Shown: positions 9,818 to 20,269, counted from the first letter of the stretch. The stretch: DNA of 32,101 nt from Gammaproteobacteria bacterium (GCA_002714245.1 PAWX01000035.1:9406-41506); one strand, 5' to 3'. Translations and numbers: made by a program. The notes: generated by a model from the letters alone, not told the origin.

Positions 9818-11148
9818 TTCAAACGGGTCAGATCATCAGCCAATCGGATCAGATACCTGTCCGTCATGGCAGAAACATAATCCGTCACTCTCAACAAGCG
9901 CTGATATTTTGAGTCCCCCGGTTGGGGTCTGAATTTACCAAGACGGATCAATGCATCGTGTGCTTTCGAGCCGACATTGGTCCCACCATCGGAGCTAGAA
10001 AAAGCCTCTACGCCGTCAATTAAATGCGACAACACGCCACCTAATAGGTGATCACACCGACCCTCATCAGATTGTTTCGTTAGATCGACATAAATCCGCT
10101 CGCGGGCCAAAGATTTCGCTCGCTGAATAACCTCGCCGGCGGACGCCCGCCGCCAATCGAGTAAGTCTTCGTCAAAGACACCTTTTAAGATATCGTCATA
10201 GTGCAATTGAAATCTTGCTTGTGCTTCATTGACTAGGGCATCGATCGCTGCAGATCGCAAAAGCTCAAGCTTTGCTTCCGAGTCGTCGAGCAGTTGTTCA
10301 TATAGATTTCGTCTCGCGCCGCGGTCAACGAGCTCTTTCATGATCGAAGAGACCTCTTGGTAATCGAGATGTCCGAGCTCGACCGCATCTTCCAGATCAA
10401 TCAGTGCATAACAAATGTCGTCAGCAGCCTCGACGATATACACAAGCGGATGACGAGCCCAAAAATCAGGTATCTTCTCCACAAGACCTAGGTGAGATGC
10501 AAGCTCCCGCATTAATGGAAGTTCCGCTTGATTAACTCCGTGTTTACCCTTGGTCTGACCAAACATAGAATCGGCAGTAAATGGGTATTTTAGAAAGGTA
10601 CCAAGCGTGGCGGCTGTCAAACGCATTCCCCCATCAAACCAGTGCCGCTCGAGACAAGAAATCACCCGAAATCCCTGTGCGTTTCCCTCGAAACCCAAGA
10701 GATCTGAGCGCTCAGCGCGTGTTAATCCATCCAAATACTCGGGGCTAAATTCAAAGAATTGACGTATAGCCCGCTCCCCGGCATGACCAAACGGTGGGTT
10801 ACCAATATCATGCGCCAAGCATGCAGCCTGAACCAACGCTCCAATCCCTAGATCGGAATGCTGGTCAGACAATAATCCTTGCTCTTGCATCCAACGACCG
10901 AGCCGTACGCCCAACGACCGACCGACCGATGCAACCTCCAAGGAGTGAGACAGACGGGTATGCACGTGGTCATTATCCGATAATGAATGCACCTGCGTTT
11001 TAACTGCCAATCGCCGGAAAGCACCAGAAAAAATTAGACGATCATGATCACGTTGCCACTGACTGCGCTCATCTTCTGGTCGCTGTGGCGCCCAAACATG
11101 GTCGCGCTCCATGCGGGCGGTTGAAAGCAATGTATTCCAATCCATCAT
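9796..11148 (-). CDS. dgt: Deoxyguanosinetriphosphate triphosphohydrolase-like HD-domain protein
   Basis: 450 aa; HTRLSHSLEVASVGRSLG and ACLAHDIGNPPFGHAGERAI HD motifs characteristic of dGTPases. Confidence 0.93.
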   Translation of the reverse strand: MMDWNTLLSTARMERDHVWAPQRPEDERSQWQRDHDRLIFSGAFRRLAVKTQVHSLSDNDHVHTRLSHSLEVASVGRSLGVRLGRWMQEQGLLSDQHSDLGIGALVQAACLAHDIGNPPFGHAGERAIRQFFEFSPEYLDGLTRAERSDLLGFEGNAQGFRVISCLERHWFDGGMRLTAATLGTFLKYPFTADSMFGQTKGKHGVNQAELPLMRELASHLGLVEKIPDFWARHPLVYIVEAADDICYALIDLEDAVELGHLDYQEVSSIMKELVDRGARRNLYEQLLDDSEAKLELLRSAAIDALVNEAQARFQLHYDDILKGVFDEDLLDWRRASAGEVIQRAKSLARERIYVDLTKQSDEGRCDHLLGGVLSHLIDGVEAFSSSDGGTNVGSKAHDALIRLGKFRPQPGDSKYQRLLRVTDYVSAMTDRYLIRLADDLTRLNYLDIDS

Positions 11149-11930
11149 CCGTCAATTAGTCCCTGATGTGGATACGCATCTTCATCCGTTAGCTTCCGTC
11201 GGGGGTACAGGTCGAAACGAACTGTTTTACCCATTACTTGCGATGAAGGTACGCGACCGGCCAAAAAATCAGCCTTGATTGGCCGCTTTACGACAACTCG
11301 GGCCGCACCCGAATCCAGAGCAGCATCAATCAGTCGTTCGGGTTGTTCTGTTGTCCCTCCGAGGCTGTGCAAAACCTGCATTGACAATGAGGGAGCTGAT
11401 TTACGGTCTTTTGGAAACATTGGATCAATATAAACGACTCCATGCGAAACGTGCGATATCAGATCAAGACTGTCCGCACACTGGAGTTGCACACGCTCAC
11501 ACCAGTCAGCATTGCTGTCTTCGGCACGACGCAACGCGTCTCTCAGCAAAGCAGCCACAACCGGTTGCCGCTCGACTGCACACACCGCGCACCCGATATT
11601 TGCAAGAACACTCAAATCACCACCTAGACCCGCGGTTGCGTCAAAAATTGCGGGGCGTAATCCTTTCTGGCAACCCATCGCACGAGTCAGTGGTTCACCC
11701 GTTACAGCCTTGATACGGCGCGCCTGTGTACCCTCAACAAAATCTACACGAACACCGGAACGGAAATCAAACGCCGCTGACTTTAGGGATAGGCCTTGGT
11801 CGTCCCACCAGAGATAATGCCCGGAAGCTGGAACATCGACCTGCCAATGAACACTTAGCCAGTGAATCTGAGCCATCGCTGTATCTCGACTCACCACTTG
11901 ACAGTGTCGATCGACACCAACCCAACCCAT
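11145..11930 (-). CDS. rsmJ: 16S rRNA (guanine1516-N2)-methyltransferase RsmJ (YhiQ family); likely start 11930 or 11966 (ORF extends to 12041)
   Basis: DATAGLGGDLSVLANIGCAVCAVERQPVVAALLRDAL, VVYIDPMFPKDRKSA, VVVKRP motifs; lies directly after purL. Confidence 0.88.
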   Translation of the reverse strand: MGWVGVDRHCQVVSRDTAMAQIHWLSVHWQVDVPASGHYLWWDDQGLSLKSAAFDFRSGVRVDFVEGTQARRIKAVTGEPLTRAMGCQKGLRPAIFDATAGLGGDLSVLANIGCAVCAVERQPVVAALLRDALRRAEDSNADWCERVQLQCADSLDLISHVSHGVVYIDPMFPKDRKSAPSLSMQVLHSLGGTTEQPERLIDAALDSGAARVVVKRPIKADFLAGRVPSSQVMGKTVRFDLYPRRKLTDEDAYPHQGLIDG

Positions 11931-11937
11931 CGCCAAC

Positions 11938-14900
11938 TCAGATTCCCGTGATGAAGCGCCAGGCATTATCAAACAGCCCCATCCAAGGCGTGATCCGTGA
12001 CGTGCCTGCTGGCACGAAGGATAGCTGTGAACGTAACACAACCCGTTCCGGGTGGGGCATCATAATGGTAACTCGCCCGTCCTCATTACAAAGACCAGCT
12101 AGCCCTGCCGCAGATCCGTTCGGATTACCGGGATAGCTCGTTTCCGGGTGCCCACTATCGTCGGTATACACGAGACTTGTGAGTCCAGACTCAGCCAATA
12201 CCTGCACCTCTTGAACATCATGTGCAAATCGGCCTTCTCCATGCGCAACAGCAATCGGGAAACGTGTACCCGTTAAATCCGTGAGTAATACTGACCGGCT
12301 CTGTGGCAGAGCCGCCAGTGTCAGACGCGCCTCAAATTGCTGAGACTTGTTTGCTAGCAGAGGCTTAAAGTGGTTCGCACCGGGTATCAACGGCGCCAAC
12401 TGGGCCATCATCTGGCATCCATTACAAATACCAAGTGATACGGTATTTTCTCGATCGAAGAAATCGGAGAACATCCTCGACAATTCGTCGTTGAAAAGGA
12501 TTGAGCGAGCCCATCCGGATCCAGCCCCAAGGACGTCACCGTAGCTAAATCCGCCACAGGCAGCCAAGGCATCAAAAGACTCCAAGGTCTGTCGACCACT
12601 CATCAGGTCCGACATATGCACATCGATGGCCTCAAATCCGCAGTGATCGAATGCATAGGCCATTTCAATCTGACCATTGACCCCTTGTTCACGCAATATT
12701 GCAACACGAGGCATCCGAACCTTACTTCGACGTCTATCAGGGATCTCTATCTCTGGAATCACTGAGGCTGCTAAGCCTTTTGTCTCCTTCTCGATGTTCA
12801 GAGACTCTTCCTTTACGCACCTCGGATTATCGCGCAATCCTGCAATCGCGAAGCTGACCTCGCTCCATGACCGCTCGAGTGCTATGCGGCTCTCCTCAAA
12901 AATAACCGAGCCGTTGGAAATAATCTTCAAGGTTTGTGTGCGGTCGGGTGCACCCAACACATGCGCACGCAGAGCTGCGTCCGCGCATTGGTCAAGCACT
13001 GCCTCAATATCTACGTTTGCGACCTCGAAAACACACCCCGCTTCTTCATTAAACCAGAAAGCTATTGGATCTAATCCTAAGGGAGTTTGCGCTTTCAGAC
13101 CCATACGAGATGCAAATAGCATCTCTGCAACGGTCGCGAGTAGACCACCATCTGAGCGGTCGTGATAGGCCAATAATCGACCGTCGGAATTTAATCGTTG
13201 CAGTAGCTCAAAACATGCTCTTAATTCACTGGGAGCCACGTCCGGCGATAGATCACCTAACTGTGACGTTACCTCACATGCGATTGAACCGGCCAACCGA
13301 TACTGGCCCAGATCAATCGCAATCAATACTGAATCGAAGCCCCGTAGCAGTGGGATTTTTGTCTTTTCGATGTCTGTAACGGGCGCGAAGCCGGAGCAAA
13401 TCAGAGACATCGGGCTAACTACCTCGTGGACACCGTCAGAATCGCTCCAACCTGTTTTCATCGACATCGAATCCTTGCCCACAGGAATACAAATCCCGAG
13501 TTCGGGACAGAACTCACCGCCTAAAGCCCTCACTGCATCATAAAGCCTGGCGTCCTCACCCTCTGTACCTGCTGCACACATCCAGTTAGCAGAGAGTTTA
13601 ATCTGACCCAAATCACCAATGGCAGCACCCGCCATATTCAAAACGGTCTCTGCCACAGCCATTCGAGCAGAAGCTGCAGCGTTAACAAGGGCCAGTGGAG
13701 ATCTCTCACCCATTGCCATTGCCTCGCCGGTTAGAGAACCGATTGCAGAGTGAGTGACTGAGCAGTCTGCTACTGGCACCTGCCAGGGTCCAATCATCTG
13801 ATCTCGATGAACTAAGCCAGATACTGTACGGTCACCAATGGTTATGAGGAAGTTCTTAGATGCCACCGTCGGATGCCTGAGAACGCGATGGGCGAGCTCA
13901 AGAAATGTAATCTCAGAAAAGTCAGCGGGTACAAGCTTAACTGGGATCGTCGACGCATCACGGTGCATCTTGGGTGGCTTACCAAAGATTACGTCAACCG
14001 GGAGGTCAACTGGCGCGATTTTTTTTCCTGTTTTTTCAACAGATAGATGCGGTTTATCGTGTGCGTAACCGACCACCGCGTAGGGACACCTTTCACGCAC
14101 ACAAATAGACTCAAATGTATCCAGCTTGTTCAAGTCAATCGCGAGAACATAGCGTTCCTGGGATTCGTTACACCACAACGCTAGTGGGGATAATGATGAA
14201 TCGGCCGATGGAATCCAATCCATCAAGAAATTAGCGCCCACACCTCCATCTTTAATCAATTCGGGCAAAGCGTTCGACAGGCCGCCGGCCCCAACATCAT
14301 GAATAAAAACAATCGGATTGTCCGGTCCACGTAACCAGCAGCGGTCGATCACCTCCTGGCAACGTCGTTCCATCTCTGGATTCGCACGCTGAACAGACGC
14401 GTAGTCCAAATCACTCCCGGAGGTGCCCTCACCGACCGAACTAGCTGCGCCTCCACCCAATCCGATAAGCATAGCTGGCCCACCCAAGACAACCAAGGGT
14501 GTGCCGGCAGAAAATGGTTTTTTGTAAACTTGGCCATCCGCAACGGACCCAATCCCACCTGCAATCATGATTGGTTTCACATAACCACGGCGCCGAGCTC
14601 CTGAAGGTGTAAGTTCAGAGGCCTCATAAGCTCTAAAGTAGCCATTCAGGTTCGGTCGGCCAAACTCATTATTGAAGGAGGCACCACCGATTGGTGCTTC
14701 CAGCATGATCTGCAAGGAAGAGGCCAGACGACTGGGCATCGGAAGATCATGCTCCCATGGCATTTCAAGTTCTGGGATCCTCAGATAATTCACGCTAAAT
14801 CCGGTAAGACCCGCCTTAGGCTTGGCGCCACGACCGGTTGCACCCTCATCCCGAATCTCGCCACCGGCACCGGTTGCTGCACCCGGATTCGGGGATACCG

Positions 14901-15765
14901 CTGTCGGATGGTTGTGAGTTTCCACTTTCATCACCAGATGAACCGGCTCGAGGACTGATTGATAACTGTTGGTGAGTGGATTGACATGGAATCTTTCAGC
15001 CAAAGGCCCTTCTACAACGGCGGCGTTGTCGGTGTAGGCAGACAAGACACCATCAGGAGAGATTTCGTGGGTATTCCTAATCCACTGAAATAAAGTCTTC
15101 GGTTGATCCTCGCCATCAAGCGTCCAAGATGCATTGAAAATTTTGTGGCGGCAGTGCTCTGAGTTTGCTTGTGCAAACATCATTAACTCTACATCGGTCG
15201 GATCGCGACCAAGTTTCTCGTACGCATGTGCTAGGTAGTCAATCTCATCCTGAGACAGTGCCAGTCCATATTTTTGATCGGCTGCGTTTAGGGCCCTCGA
15301 AGGTTCGGCTTCGAGTCTGACGATACCAAGCTGCTCAGGTGGACCAGAAGTGAAGAAGGTGTCTACAGGTAGTGAGTCAAGAACGTCTTCCATCATTGGG
15401 TCAGAAATGAGTCGATTTAAGAGGCCCCGGTCAGCTTCTCCATAATCACCTTCAATCACCACATGCATACCGCGTTCAATCCGCAAAACATCCTCAAACC
15501 CACAATTTTTTGCGATTTCAGTGGCCTTAGAGCTCCAAGGGGAGGTCGTCCCCGAGCGCGGTATTACGACACTGCCCGAACCCACATTCAAGGAATCTGC
15601 ATCGAGAAGTTGCTTAAGTTTTGTGGAATCACGGATCTGACCCATAACAAAGAATAGGTAGGTACAAGTCAAACCCTTAATCTGGATTCCAGCAACCTGA
15701 GCGCTCATGATAAGTGACTGAATACGAAAAGATGAGAGAGCACGACCTCCCTGCAGAATGAGCAT
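11938..15765 (-). CDS. purL: Phosphoribosylformylglycinamidine synthase, single-chain PurL
   Basis: 1275 aa; N-terminal MLILQGGRALSSFRIQSL, SEHCRHKIF, VETHNHPTAVSP, C-terminal glutamine amidotransferase domain (SLGICNGCQMM, PHPERV). Confidence 0.98.
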   Translation of the reverse strand: MLILQGGRALSSFRIQSLIMSAQVAGIQIKGLTCTYLFFVMGQIRDSTKLKQLLDADSLNVGSGSVVIPRSGTTSPWSSKATEIAKNCGFEDVLRIERGMHVVIEGDYGEADRGLLNRLISDPMMEDVLDSLPVDTFFTSGPPEQLGIVRLEAEPSRALNAADQKYGLALSQDEIDYLAHAYEKLGRDPTDVELMMFAQANSEHCRHKIFNASWTLDGEDQPKTLFQWIRNTHEISPDGVLSAYTDNAAVVEGPLAERFHVNPLTNSYQSVLEPVHLVMKVETHNHPTAVSPNPGAATGAGGEIRDEGATGRGAKPKAGLTGFSVNYLRIPELEMPWEHDLPMPSRLASSLQIMLEAPIGGASFNNEFGRPNLNGYFRAYEASELTPSGARRRGYVKPIMIAGGIGSVADGQVYKKPFSAGTPLVVLGGPAMLIGLGGGAASSVGEGTSGSDLDYASVQRANPEMERRCQEVIDRCWLRGPDNPIVFIHDVGAGGLSNALPELIKDGGVGANFLMDWIPSADSSLSPLALWCNESQERYVLAIDLNKLDTFESICVRERCPYAVVGYAHDKPHLSVEKTGKKIAPVDLPVDVIFGKPPKMHRDASTIPVKLVPADFSEITFLELAHRVLRHPTVASKNFLITIGDRTVSGLVHRDQMIGPWQVPVADCSVTHSAIGSLTGEAMAMGERSPLALVNAAASARMAVAETVLNMAGAAIGDLGQIKLSANWMCAAGTEGEDARLYDAVRALGGEFCPELGICIPVGKDSMSMKTGWSDSDGVHEVVSPMSLICSGFAPVTDIEKTKIPLLRGFDSVLIAIDLGQYRLAGSIACEVTSQLGDLSPDVAPSELRACFELLQRLNSDGRLLAYHDRSDGGLLATVAEMLFASRMGLKAQTPLGLDPIAFWFNEEAGCVFEVANVDIEAVLDQCADAALRAHVLGAPDRTQTLKIISNGSVIFEESRIALERSWSEVSFAIAGLRDNPRCVKEESLNIEKETKGLAASVIPEIEIPDRRRSKVRMPRVAILREQGVNGQIEMAYAFDHCGFEAIDVHMSDLMSGRQTLESFDALAACGGFSYGDVLGAGSGWARSILFNDELSRMFSDFFDRENTVSLGICNGCQMMAQLAPLIPGANHFKPLLANKSQQFEARLTLAALPQSRSVLLTDLTGTRFPIAVAHGEGRFAHDVQEVQVLAESGLTSLVYTDDSGHPETSYPGNPNGSAAGLAGLCNEDGRVTIMMPHPERVVLRSQLSFVPAGTSRITPWMGLFDNAWRFITGI

Positions 15766-15849
15766 GTCAATCGGTCCTTGATACGATTGAAGAACGAAAG
15801 TGATAGTTTAACAGAGCCAGCACCTACCCCGGAGTTTTCTCTGGATTTT

Positions 15850-16341
15850 TTACTCCGAAGCCATCCGATTTGTGGCCCGCCGTGATCGAAAAAATTGCCT
15901 CAGAAGTACAGCCGATTCATCCGCCAAAAGCCCACCAGCCACTTGAATCTGATGATTGTAAAAGTCAGCATTTGCGAGTTGTAGTTGAGAGACCAAAACA
16001 CCTGCCCTTTGCTCTTCTGTTGCATAAAAAACTCGCGCAACGCGCGCATGGATCAGCGCGCCAAAACACATGGTACAGGGCTCAAGGGTGACATAAAGTG
16101 TAGAGCCCGGTAGCCGATAATTATTGACCGAACGATTGGCCTCCCGAATTGCTGCGATTTCAGCGTGATGACTGGCGTCGCGACTCGAAATCGGGGCATT
16201 CCAACCCTCACCAAGCAGGATTCCGTCCCGGACCAAAACAGCGCCGACTGGCACTTCTTTAAGTGTTGCGGCGTGTTGTGCCAATTCGAGTGCCTGCCTC
16301 ATCCAACGCACATCATCGTTTGTAAATTCAATGGCCGTCAT
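15850..16341 (-). CDS. tadA: tRNA-specific adenosine deaminase (ORF extends to 16377; start chosen at 16341)
   Basis: HAEIAAIREA and TLEPCTMCFGALIHARVARVFYA zinc-deaminase motifs; VPVGAVLVRDG. Confidence 0.95.
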   Translation of the reverse strand: MTAIEFTNDDVRWMRQALELAQHAATLKEVPVGAVLVRDGILLGEGWNAPISSRDASHHAEIAAIREANRSVNNYRLPGSTLYVTLEPCTMCFGALIHARVARVFYATEEQRAGVLVSQLQLANADFYNHQIQVAGGLLADESAVLLRQFFRSRRATNRMASE

Positions 16342-16425
16342 AAGGTTCCCGCGTGCTCGTGTAAGTTGACGAGCCATTCCGAATAGGTTTTCCTACACGG
16401 CCTTTTGATTCGTGCAGAACATAGG

Positions 16426-17562
16426 ATGGCACCGTTGTCGACACTATATCCAAAAATCGATCCTGACGGACTACTCGAATATTCGGTTGTATTCAGCGAT
16501 CGCTCGATAAATCACATGTCTCTAGCCTTTCAGGACACCATGCGTGGACTACATGAGGGGCTTACATCTGTCTATAACGCATCATCCTGCGTATTGGTCC
16601 CGGGCGGTGGAACCTTTGGCATGGAGGCTGTCGCTAGACAATTTGCTAAAAATCAAAAAGTAGTTGTATTACGTAATGGCTGGTTCAGTTTTCGCTGGAC
16701 CCAGATTTTTGATCAGGGGGTCACGCCAACACATGTAGAAGTAGCAAAAGCGCGCGCGGATAGTGATCGATCAGATCAACAGTTTGCGCCAGCGCCTGTA
16801 GACGAAATCTTTGCCCAAATCCGATCTTTACAGCCTGATGTTGTTGTTGCGCCCCACGTGGAGACATCGGCCGGCATGCTACTGCCTGATGGTTACATCA
16901 AACAACTCACCGATGCGGCGCACGAGGTCGGCGCTATTTTCGTTCTGGACTGTGTTGCGGCCGGAGCGCTCTGGATGGATATGCAAGTGCTCGGGATTGA
17001 CGTTTTGATCACCGCCCCACAAAAAGGTTGGACATCAACCCCATGCGCGGGGGTGGTCATGCTCTCTGATCGCGCGTTAGAGCGGATGACAGTCACTGAG
17101 TCAGACAGCTTCGCTCTCGATCTTAAAAAGTGGCACAGCGTTATGGCAGCCTACCTTAATGGAGGCCATACCTATCATGCGACGATGCCGACCGACGGGC
17201 TCGTAAAATTTCACGAAACATACCAAGAAATGGCAAACCTTGGATTTGATTTCCTCAAAGCCCGACAAATTGAGCTAGGGAATGAAACTCGATCGTTGAT
17301 AGACGATTATGGGTTTAAAAGCCTCGCAGCCGAAGGATTCAAGTCTCCAACTGTTGTGGTTTCCCACACCGATCGAGCTGATTTCAAAAATGGTGTAGCG
17401 TTTGCGGGTGTCGGCATGCAGATCGCCGCTGGCGTCCCCCTCGAGTGTGGCGAATCGCCTAACTTTCAAACCTTCCGTATTGGATTATTCGGTCTCGACA
17501 AACTGTTGAATGTTGATCGTACTGTCTCCTATCTAAACATGGCTTTAAAAGAACTAAAGTAA
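16426..17562 (+). CDS. Class V aminotransferase family PLP enzyme (alanine/serine-glyoxylate aminotransferase-like); ORF opens at 16405 (TTG), ATG at 16426
   Basis: VPGGGTFGMEAVARQF, VVAPHVETSAGML, FVLDCVAAGA, LITAPQKGWTSTPCAG (PLP Lys region). Confidence 0.88.
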   Translation: MAPLSTLYPKIDPDGLLEYSVVFSDRSINHMSLAFQDTMRGLHEGLTSVYNASSCVLVPGGGTFGMEAVARQFAKNQKVVVLRNGWFSFRWTQIFDQGVTPTHVEVAKARADSDRSDQQFAPAPVDEIFAQIRSLQPDVVVAPHVETSAGMLLPDGYIKQLTDAAHEVGAIFVLDCVAAGALWMDMQVLGIDVLITAPQKGWTSTPCAGVVMLSDRALERMTVTESDSFALDLKKWHSVMAAYLNGGHTYHATMPTDGLVKFHETYQEMANLGFDFLKARQIELGNETRSLIDDYGFKSLAAEGFKSPTVVVSHTDRADFKNGVAFAGVGMQIAAGVPLECGESPNFQTFRIGLFGLDKLLNVDRTVSYLNMALKELK

Positions 17563-17638
17563 ATTGATGTACTATGGCAATTACGGTAGTAATTACACAA
17601 TCGCCTCGAAAATCCAACGAGGTGAGTAGCCACGCAGA

Positions 17639-18421
17639 GTGCACCGAGTGACATTTATAATGGTTGCGCCGAACGGCGCTCGCAGGACCACACAGGATCA
17701 TCCAGCCATTCCAGTAATGGACGAGGATTTGATCGAAACGGCAGCAGCCTGTTACGATGTCGGCGCTCGCGGCCTCCACGCACACATCCGTACTGAAAAC
17801 CAAACACATCTTCTGGATGTAGAACGGTATGAGACGCTGATTTCAAAACTGACCGAACGATTACCAAATTTAGAAGTTCAAGTTACCTCAGAGGCTGCCG
17901 GAATCTACGAGTCGGATGCTCAGATCGATTTATTATCGCGAATCAACGCGCCATGGGTTTCGGTCGCAATACGAGAGATCTTGCGTGCGCAGGATCCAGA
18001 AAAATTGCGGCCATTTTTTTATCAATTACTGTTGAAGCGTCGAGTGCAGTTTATTTTATATGATGCGGGTGATTTCAAAACACTAGCCTCGCTCATTGAT
18101 CGGTCGATTATTCAACCCAATGTGATTGAAGTGCTTTACGTCCTCGGTCGGTACGCGGCTGATCAGGAAAGCATTCCTGACCAACTTGATCCATTTTTGG
18201 ATATCAGAGAACGACTCAAAAAGACCTGTGTCCCTACTAGAGAAATGATTTGCGCATTCGGCAAAGGCCAGATCCCTTGCTTACTGCGAGCGGCTTCGGA
18301 GGGTATCGATCTCCGCATCGGTTTCGAAAATGGCATCTGGTTGCCCGATGGAACAATTGCCGAGAGCAATGCTGCGCTCGTTAGCGCTCTGGTTGAGTCA
18401 TTGCCGGACCGTGCCGCCTGA
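17639..18421 (+). CDS. BKACE (DUF849) family beta-keto acid cleavage enzyme-like protein
   Basis: FIMVAPNGARRTTQDHPAIPVMDEDLIETAAACYDVGARGLHAHIR (HxH Zn motif), VQVTSEAAGIY, WVSVAIREI. GTG start; alternative starts at 17648 (GTG) or 17660 (ATG). Confidence 0.85.
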   Translation: MHRVTFIMVAPNGARRTTQDHPAIPVMDEDLIETAAACYDVGARGLHAHIRTENQTHLLDVERYETLISKLTERLPNLEVQVTSEAAGIYESDAQIDLLSRINAPWVSVAIREILRAQDPEKLRPFFYQLLLKRRVQFILYDAGDFKTLASLIDRSIIQPNVIEVLYVLGRYAADQESIPDQLDPFLDIRERLKKTCVPTREMICAFGKGQIPCLLRAASEGIDLRIGFENGIWLPDGTIAESNAALVSALVESLPDRAA

Positions 18422-19279
18422 TACAAACATAATTATGCCGGATCCAATGATCAGGCTACTTCCTACAATCATCATCGGATTGATCTGCTCATCGAAGAAT
18501 GCGACAGCAAGTCCGAGAGCAAACAACAAACGCGTGTAGCGAAAGGGAGCTACGACAGCTACATCACCCCCCCGAGTTGCCATAACGATACAAAAATATG
18601 CCCCACTCCCGGCTAGGGCAGAAATAGCCAGAAGGCCAATATCGCCAGAAGTAATTACGCCAAATTTTCCGAAGAAGGGTATGGTGAAAATACCGGCACT
18701 AAAAAGCGCAAAGAATGCCCAAAAAGATACAGAGACTGCGTGAATCGATACAGAAATCGAACGAGTGATCGAATCTCTTAACGCGAGAAACATCACGCCT
18801 AGCACCGCGGATAGCGCGGCCGGCTTGAAGCCATCAAGGCCTGGCTGGATAACACAGAGAACCCCGACGAATCCGATACCAATCAACAACCATCGCCCAA
18901 GACTGACGTGCTGTTTTAGAAACAGTGCCGCAGCCAGAGAGACAGCCAATGGTGTGGCTTGAAGGATCGCTGAAGAAATCGAGAGTGATGCGTAAACGAT
19001 GGCGATCACGAAACATATAGCAGAAGCCAGTTCAGACATCGTTCTGATGATAAACCAGGGCTTCACCATCTCATCGGTCACCAGACGCACGCGGGTCTTT
19101 AGTGCTGTCATTCCAAACATCAACAGTCCACCGATCCCAATGAGTATAAGTACCTGCGAAATGGGCATCGTGTATGACAGCTTTTTGATCACTGCGTCTT
19201 CGACCGCAAAGCCAGCCATCGCGACAACCATAAACGCGATGCAACGAATATTCTCTTCTGAGGTCGTCTGCTTACTCAC
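18398..19279 (-). CDS. EamA/DMT-superfamily transporter
   Basis: 293 aa with about 10 hydrophobic segments in the duplicated EamA pattern (IRTMSELASAICFVIAIVYASLSISSAILQATPLAVSLAAALFLKQHVSLGRWLLIGIGFVGVLCVIQPG). Confidence 0.9.
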   Translation of the reverse strand: MSKQTTSEENIRCIAFMVVAMAGFAVEDAVIKKLSYTMPISQVLILIGIGGLLMFGMTALKTRVRLVTDEMVKPWFIIRTMSELASAICFVIAIVYASLSISSAILQATPLAVSLAAALFLKQHVSLGRWLLIGIGFVGVLCVIQPGLDGFKPAALSAVLGVMFLALRDSITRSISVSIHAVSVSFWAFFALFSAGIFTIPFFGKFGVITSGDIGLLAISALAGSGAYFCIVMATRGGDVAVVAPFRYTRLLFALGLAVAFFDEQINPMMIVGSSLIIGSGIIMFVSGGTVRQ

Positions 19280-20198
19280 AAGGTTGAATCTGATACCCAG
19301 CGATTGGTAGGTGAACCACTACGTCACCAACCTCAGGCGCATTGTGATCGATCGAAACGCGAACATCATCCAAATAACGGAGTTGGCCAATCACGGAAGG
19401 ATCCGAGGTCTCAGCCAGTGGCTTGATCGAAACTCGCATGCCCTCGTTCATAGAACATCCAATCTGACTTCGAACACCCTTAGGTGAACGGGAAAGTGAA
19501 TTATAAGCGATCGCTAACGCCGCCTCAGCACTGAGGTTGTCATAGCACTCAGTAGTCTGCTCATGAATCTCTTGTTCAATACGCTCGATATTCGGAAATT
19601 GCTTTAAAAAATCAGGACCATACTCCCAACGACCCCGTACAAACCAAGCGATGTAGGCAATTGAAATGTCCGCGTATGAAAGTACTTCGGTCACAAAGCC
19701 GCCGGATCCAGACAAGCCCTGATCAATTGATTTCAAATGGGCTCCCAGCTGTAAAATAACCCCTGATAGCTGACCTTTGAGTCTATCGGGTGTCCAGTTC
19801 GGTCCGAAGTACAACCCAGCTCTGTCTTGGATAAACTCTGGTGGCGCTGTATCCATCGCCGAAGTCAATATAACTCTCGCCGCTAAGTTGAAGACCGTGC
19901 CATCAATCCAATCAGTGAACGTTAGAATTTTCCCGCGCTCAGATTCTGGAAGTAGTCGATGATCATCGGTCAGTTCACCTATAGCCCTTACAATATTTTG
20001 GGTATCGCAAAAGATGTCTGCCCCACGCTGCAAGACAGGAGTCCTGCGATATCCCGCTGTTAACGGAATCAACAGCGGTTTGGGAGGGATTCTGGGAATC
20101 TCAACCGACCTCCATGAGAAATCGGTCAACCCAAGTACAAGGCGAATTTTATGTGCAAATGGTGACTGCCAATAGTGATGAAGAATAAGTTCTGACAT
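19272..20198 (-). CDS. Glutathione S-transferase-like protein
   Basis: N-terminal GST fold sequence LILHHYWQSPFAHKIRLVLGL...TAGYRRTPVLQRGADIFCDTQNIVRAI. Overlaps the DMT gene by 8 nt. Confidence 0.82.
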   Translation of the reverse strand: MSELILHHYWQSPFAHKIRLVLGLTDFSWRSVEIPRIPPKPLLIPLTAGYRRTPVLQRGADIFCDTQNIVRAIGELTDDHRLLPESERGKILTFTDWIDGTVFNLAARVILTSAMDTAPPEFIQDRAGLYFGPNWTPDRLKGQLSGVILQLGAHLKSIDQGLSGSGGFVTEVLSYADISIAYIAWFVRGRWEYGPDFLKQFPNIERIEQEIHEQTTECYDNLSAEAALAIAYNSLSRSPKGVRSQIGCSMNEGMRVSIKPLAETSDPSVIGQLRYLDDVRVSIDHNAPEVGDVVVHLPIAGYQIQPCE

Positions 20199-20269
20199 GC
20201 TGATTTACCCTTAGAAGACTTGAAAAAGATGGGAATCCATTCAATAACCTCGGTGGGAAAGAAAAGGTT

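Noticed and set aside
11279-11713. 144-aa ORF on + strand
   Set aside because: Antisense to rsmJ; no motif.
12677-13165. 162-aa ORF on + strand
   Set aside because: Antisense to purL with no family motif; expected from codon-bias shadow.
15831-15857. cggagt/actccg inverted repeat at the tadA 3' end considered as a terminator
   Set aside because: Stem only 6 bp with a long A/T-rich loop and no T-run after it on the tadA-sense strand.
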